From positions 1 to 7,442 of the forward strand of contig JAGTVF010000185.1 in assembly GCA_018224315.1 (NCBI GenBank): DNA of 7,442 nucleotides, written 5' to 3'. The notes under the pieces were generated by a model. That model had not been told where the DNA came from and searched no databases. It worked only from the letters and a program-made list of their open reading frames with translations. The DNA is from Desulfobacterales bacterium. GTDB taxonomy: Bacteria > Desulfobacterota > Desulfobacteria > Desulfobacterales > Desulfosalsimonadaceae. Below, piece after piece: positions 6,306-7,442 of the stretch (positions are counted from its first letter, which is position 1; each line of letters starts with the position of its first letter). The position numbers and the translations under genes were made by a program.

Positions 6306-7442
6306 ATGGATGCAGTGATGAACAACGTCGTTGACAAAGAGGAATTGAACTGGCGCCTGCGTGTCTTTGACTCCCTTTCCTATCCGACCCTGATCATACG
6401 ACCGGATTACACCCTTGTCAGCGCCAACCGGAAATTTCTGGAACTGTTTGAAGAAGACCAGGAACGGATCCGGAATCAAAAATGCTACCATTTTTTTTAC
6501 GAAAAAAATACGCCCTGCAGGGCCGAGGACTGCCCGGTGGTAAGGGTTTTAAATACCCATCAGGGCCAGACCGTGACATGGCGGAAGGAAGGACGCTGGG
6601 AGGACCGGGTTTTTTCCCCGATTCTCGATGACAACGGCGAAGTTGTTTATATTATTGAAAGCATTCGGGATGTTACCCGAGTCAAAATGCTTGAAAGCGA
6701 GCTTTCAGAAACCAGGGAGCTCATTACCCGGGTGGTGCAGAGCTCGGCCAGCGCCATTGTGGCCGCTGATCGCAAGGGCCGGATCCAGCTCATGAACCGG
6801 GCGGCCAAGGAGTTGTTCGGGGTGCTAAACAAAGACTGCTGGCCCTTTGATAACGCAGAGCAGCTTTATCCGCCGGGCAAGGCCAAGGAGATCATGAGCA
6901 TGCTCAGAGATGAAACCATGGGGGGCAAGGGAAAGCTCTCCGGGGTGCCCGCCACCATTGTCAGCGCAGACGGTGAGGAAATTCCCGTGGAAATGAGCGC
7001 GGCCATTATTTATGACGACGATGACAATGAATCGGCCACAATGGCCATATACAATGATTTGCGCAAAAAGCTCGAGATCGAAAAAAAGCTCAAGGACGCC
7101 CAGCAGCAGCTGGCCCAGTCTGAGAAAATGGCTTCCCTGGGACAGCTGGCAGCCGGCGTGGCCCATGAGATCAACAATCCGCTCACCGGTATTTTAATGT
7201 ATTCGAGTATGGTCCTGGAGCATCTGGAGCCCGGCAATCCCCTGAGAAAGGATCTTGAATGCGTTATTGAGGATGCCGACCGGTGCAAGGAGATTGTCAA
7301 AAGCCTTCTGGTCTACAGCCGGAGCACGGATTCGCGCCGTCAGATCATTCATATCAACAAGCTGGTGGAGCAGAGTTTCCGCCTGACCCGGGACCAGAAG
7401 ATTTTCCGCAACATCGGCATTCAAAAAGAGCTCGGCGAAGAA
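6306..7442 (+). CDS. Two-PAS sensor histidine kinase (3' partial)
   Basis: The frame is open from an in-frame TAA at 6303-6305 to the right edge, giving 379 residues. ATG 6306 is the longest start; ATG 6318 (codon 5) is equally possible and neither has a strong Shine-Dalgarno. PAS 1 is about residues 16-125 (FDSLSYPTLIIRPDY, ending SIRDVTR) and carries Cys60, Cys71 and Cys76. PAS 2 is about 135-250 (VVQSSASAIVAADRKGR, then NRAAKELFG). A charged coiled coil (about 250-280) leads to the HisKA dimerisation helix SLGQLAAGVAHEINNPLTG, with phospho-acceptor His287. The HATPase domain lies beyond the edge. No transmembrane segment is visible, so the kinase is cytoplasmic as far as can be seen. The upstream single-domain response regulator is a plausible phosphorylation partner. 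The signal is unknown; the cysteines in PAS 1 allow a redox or metal input. Confidence 0.92.
   Translation, partial: MDAVMNNVVDKEELNWRLRVFDSLSYPTLIIRPDYTLVSANRKFLELFEEDQERIRNQKCYHFFYEKNTPCRAEDCPVVRVLNTHQGQTVTWRKEGRWEDRVFSPILDDNGEVVYIIESIRDVTRVKMLESELSETRELITRVVQSSASAIVAADRKGRIQLMNRAAKELFGVLNKDCWPFDNAEQLYPPGKAKEIMSMLRDETMGGKGKLSGVPATIVSADGEEIPVEMSAAIIYDDDDNESATMAIYNDLRKKLEIEKKLKDAQQQLAQSEKMASLGQLAAGVAHEINNPLTGILMYSSMVLEHLEPGNPLRKDLECVIEDADRCKEIVKSLLVYSRSTDSRRQIIHINKLVEQSFRLTRDQKIFRNIGIQKELGEE

Noticed and set aside
6293..6334. A 13-codon frame starting ATG 6293 before the kinase
   Set aside because: The purine-rich AGGGG is only one base from this ATG, too close to act as its ribosome binding site, and the product has no recognisable feature.

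Overview
The window looks like a chromosomal segment of a strictly anaerobic, high-GC bacterium. The best match is a sulfate-reducing Desulfobacterota (Desulfobacteraceae-like). This rests on the gene order hdrA-mvhD-metV-metF, which is known from sulfate reducers and acetogens with a Wood-Ljungdahl pathway, and on the style of the downstream single-domain response regulator and PAS histidine kinase. The taxonomic call is inference; no rRNA or taxon marker is present. All seven genes lie on the + strand, and the first and last are cut by the window edges.

Bases 1-4805 hold a tightly packed metabolic operon. A very large HdrA-type flavin/iron-sulfur protein (5' end missing) is joined to mvhD by a 1-base stop/start overlap. 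After a 28-base gap, metV overlaps metF by 4 bases (ATGA). By analogy with the MetVF-HdrABC-MvhD complex of acetogens, these subunits should form a soluble complex that couples methylene-/methyl-tetrahydrofolate interconversion (MetF with its iron-sulfur partner MetV) to flavin-based electron transfer through HdrA and MvhD. In a complete oxidiser the pathway may run in the oxidative direction. HdrB and HdrC are not in the window; if present they would lie upstream. The HdrA is a tandem of two HdrA-like modules. The first has an inserted ferredoxin region that has lost cysteines, and only the second carries an intact C-terminal double [4Fe-4S] ferredoxin.

Bases 4806-7442 hold a signalling and sensing group: a 128-residue stand-alone CheY-like response regulator, a 330-residue protein that appears to be four ACT-like modules arranged as a duplicated pair with no catalytic domain, and a two-PAS histidine kinase whose ATPase domain runs off the right edge. 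A long inverted repeat spans the stop codon of the ACT-like gene. A 5-codon reading frame links the stop of the response regulator to the most likely start of the ACT-like gene.

The most interesting possibility is functional: a kinase, a receiver and a ligand-sensing ACT protein sit directly behind a methylene-THF reductase/Hdr operon, so they may sense the state of C1 or amino-acid/redox metabolism. That link is inference from position only. The metabolic operon itself belongs to a described family of systems.
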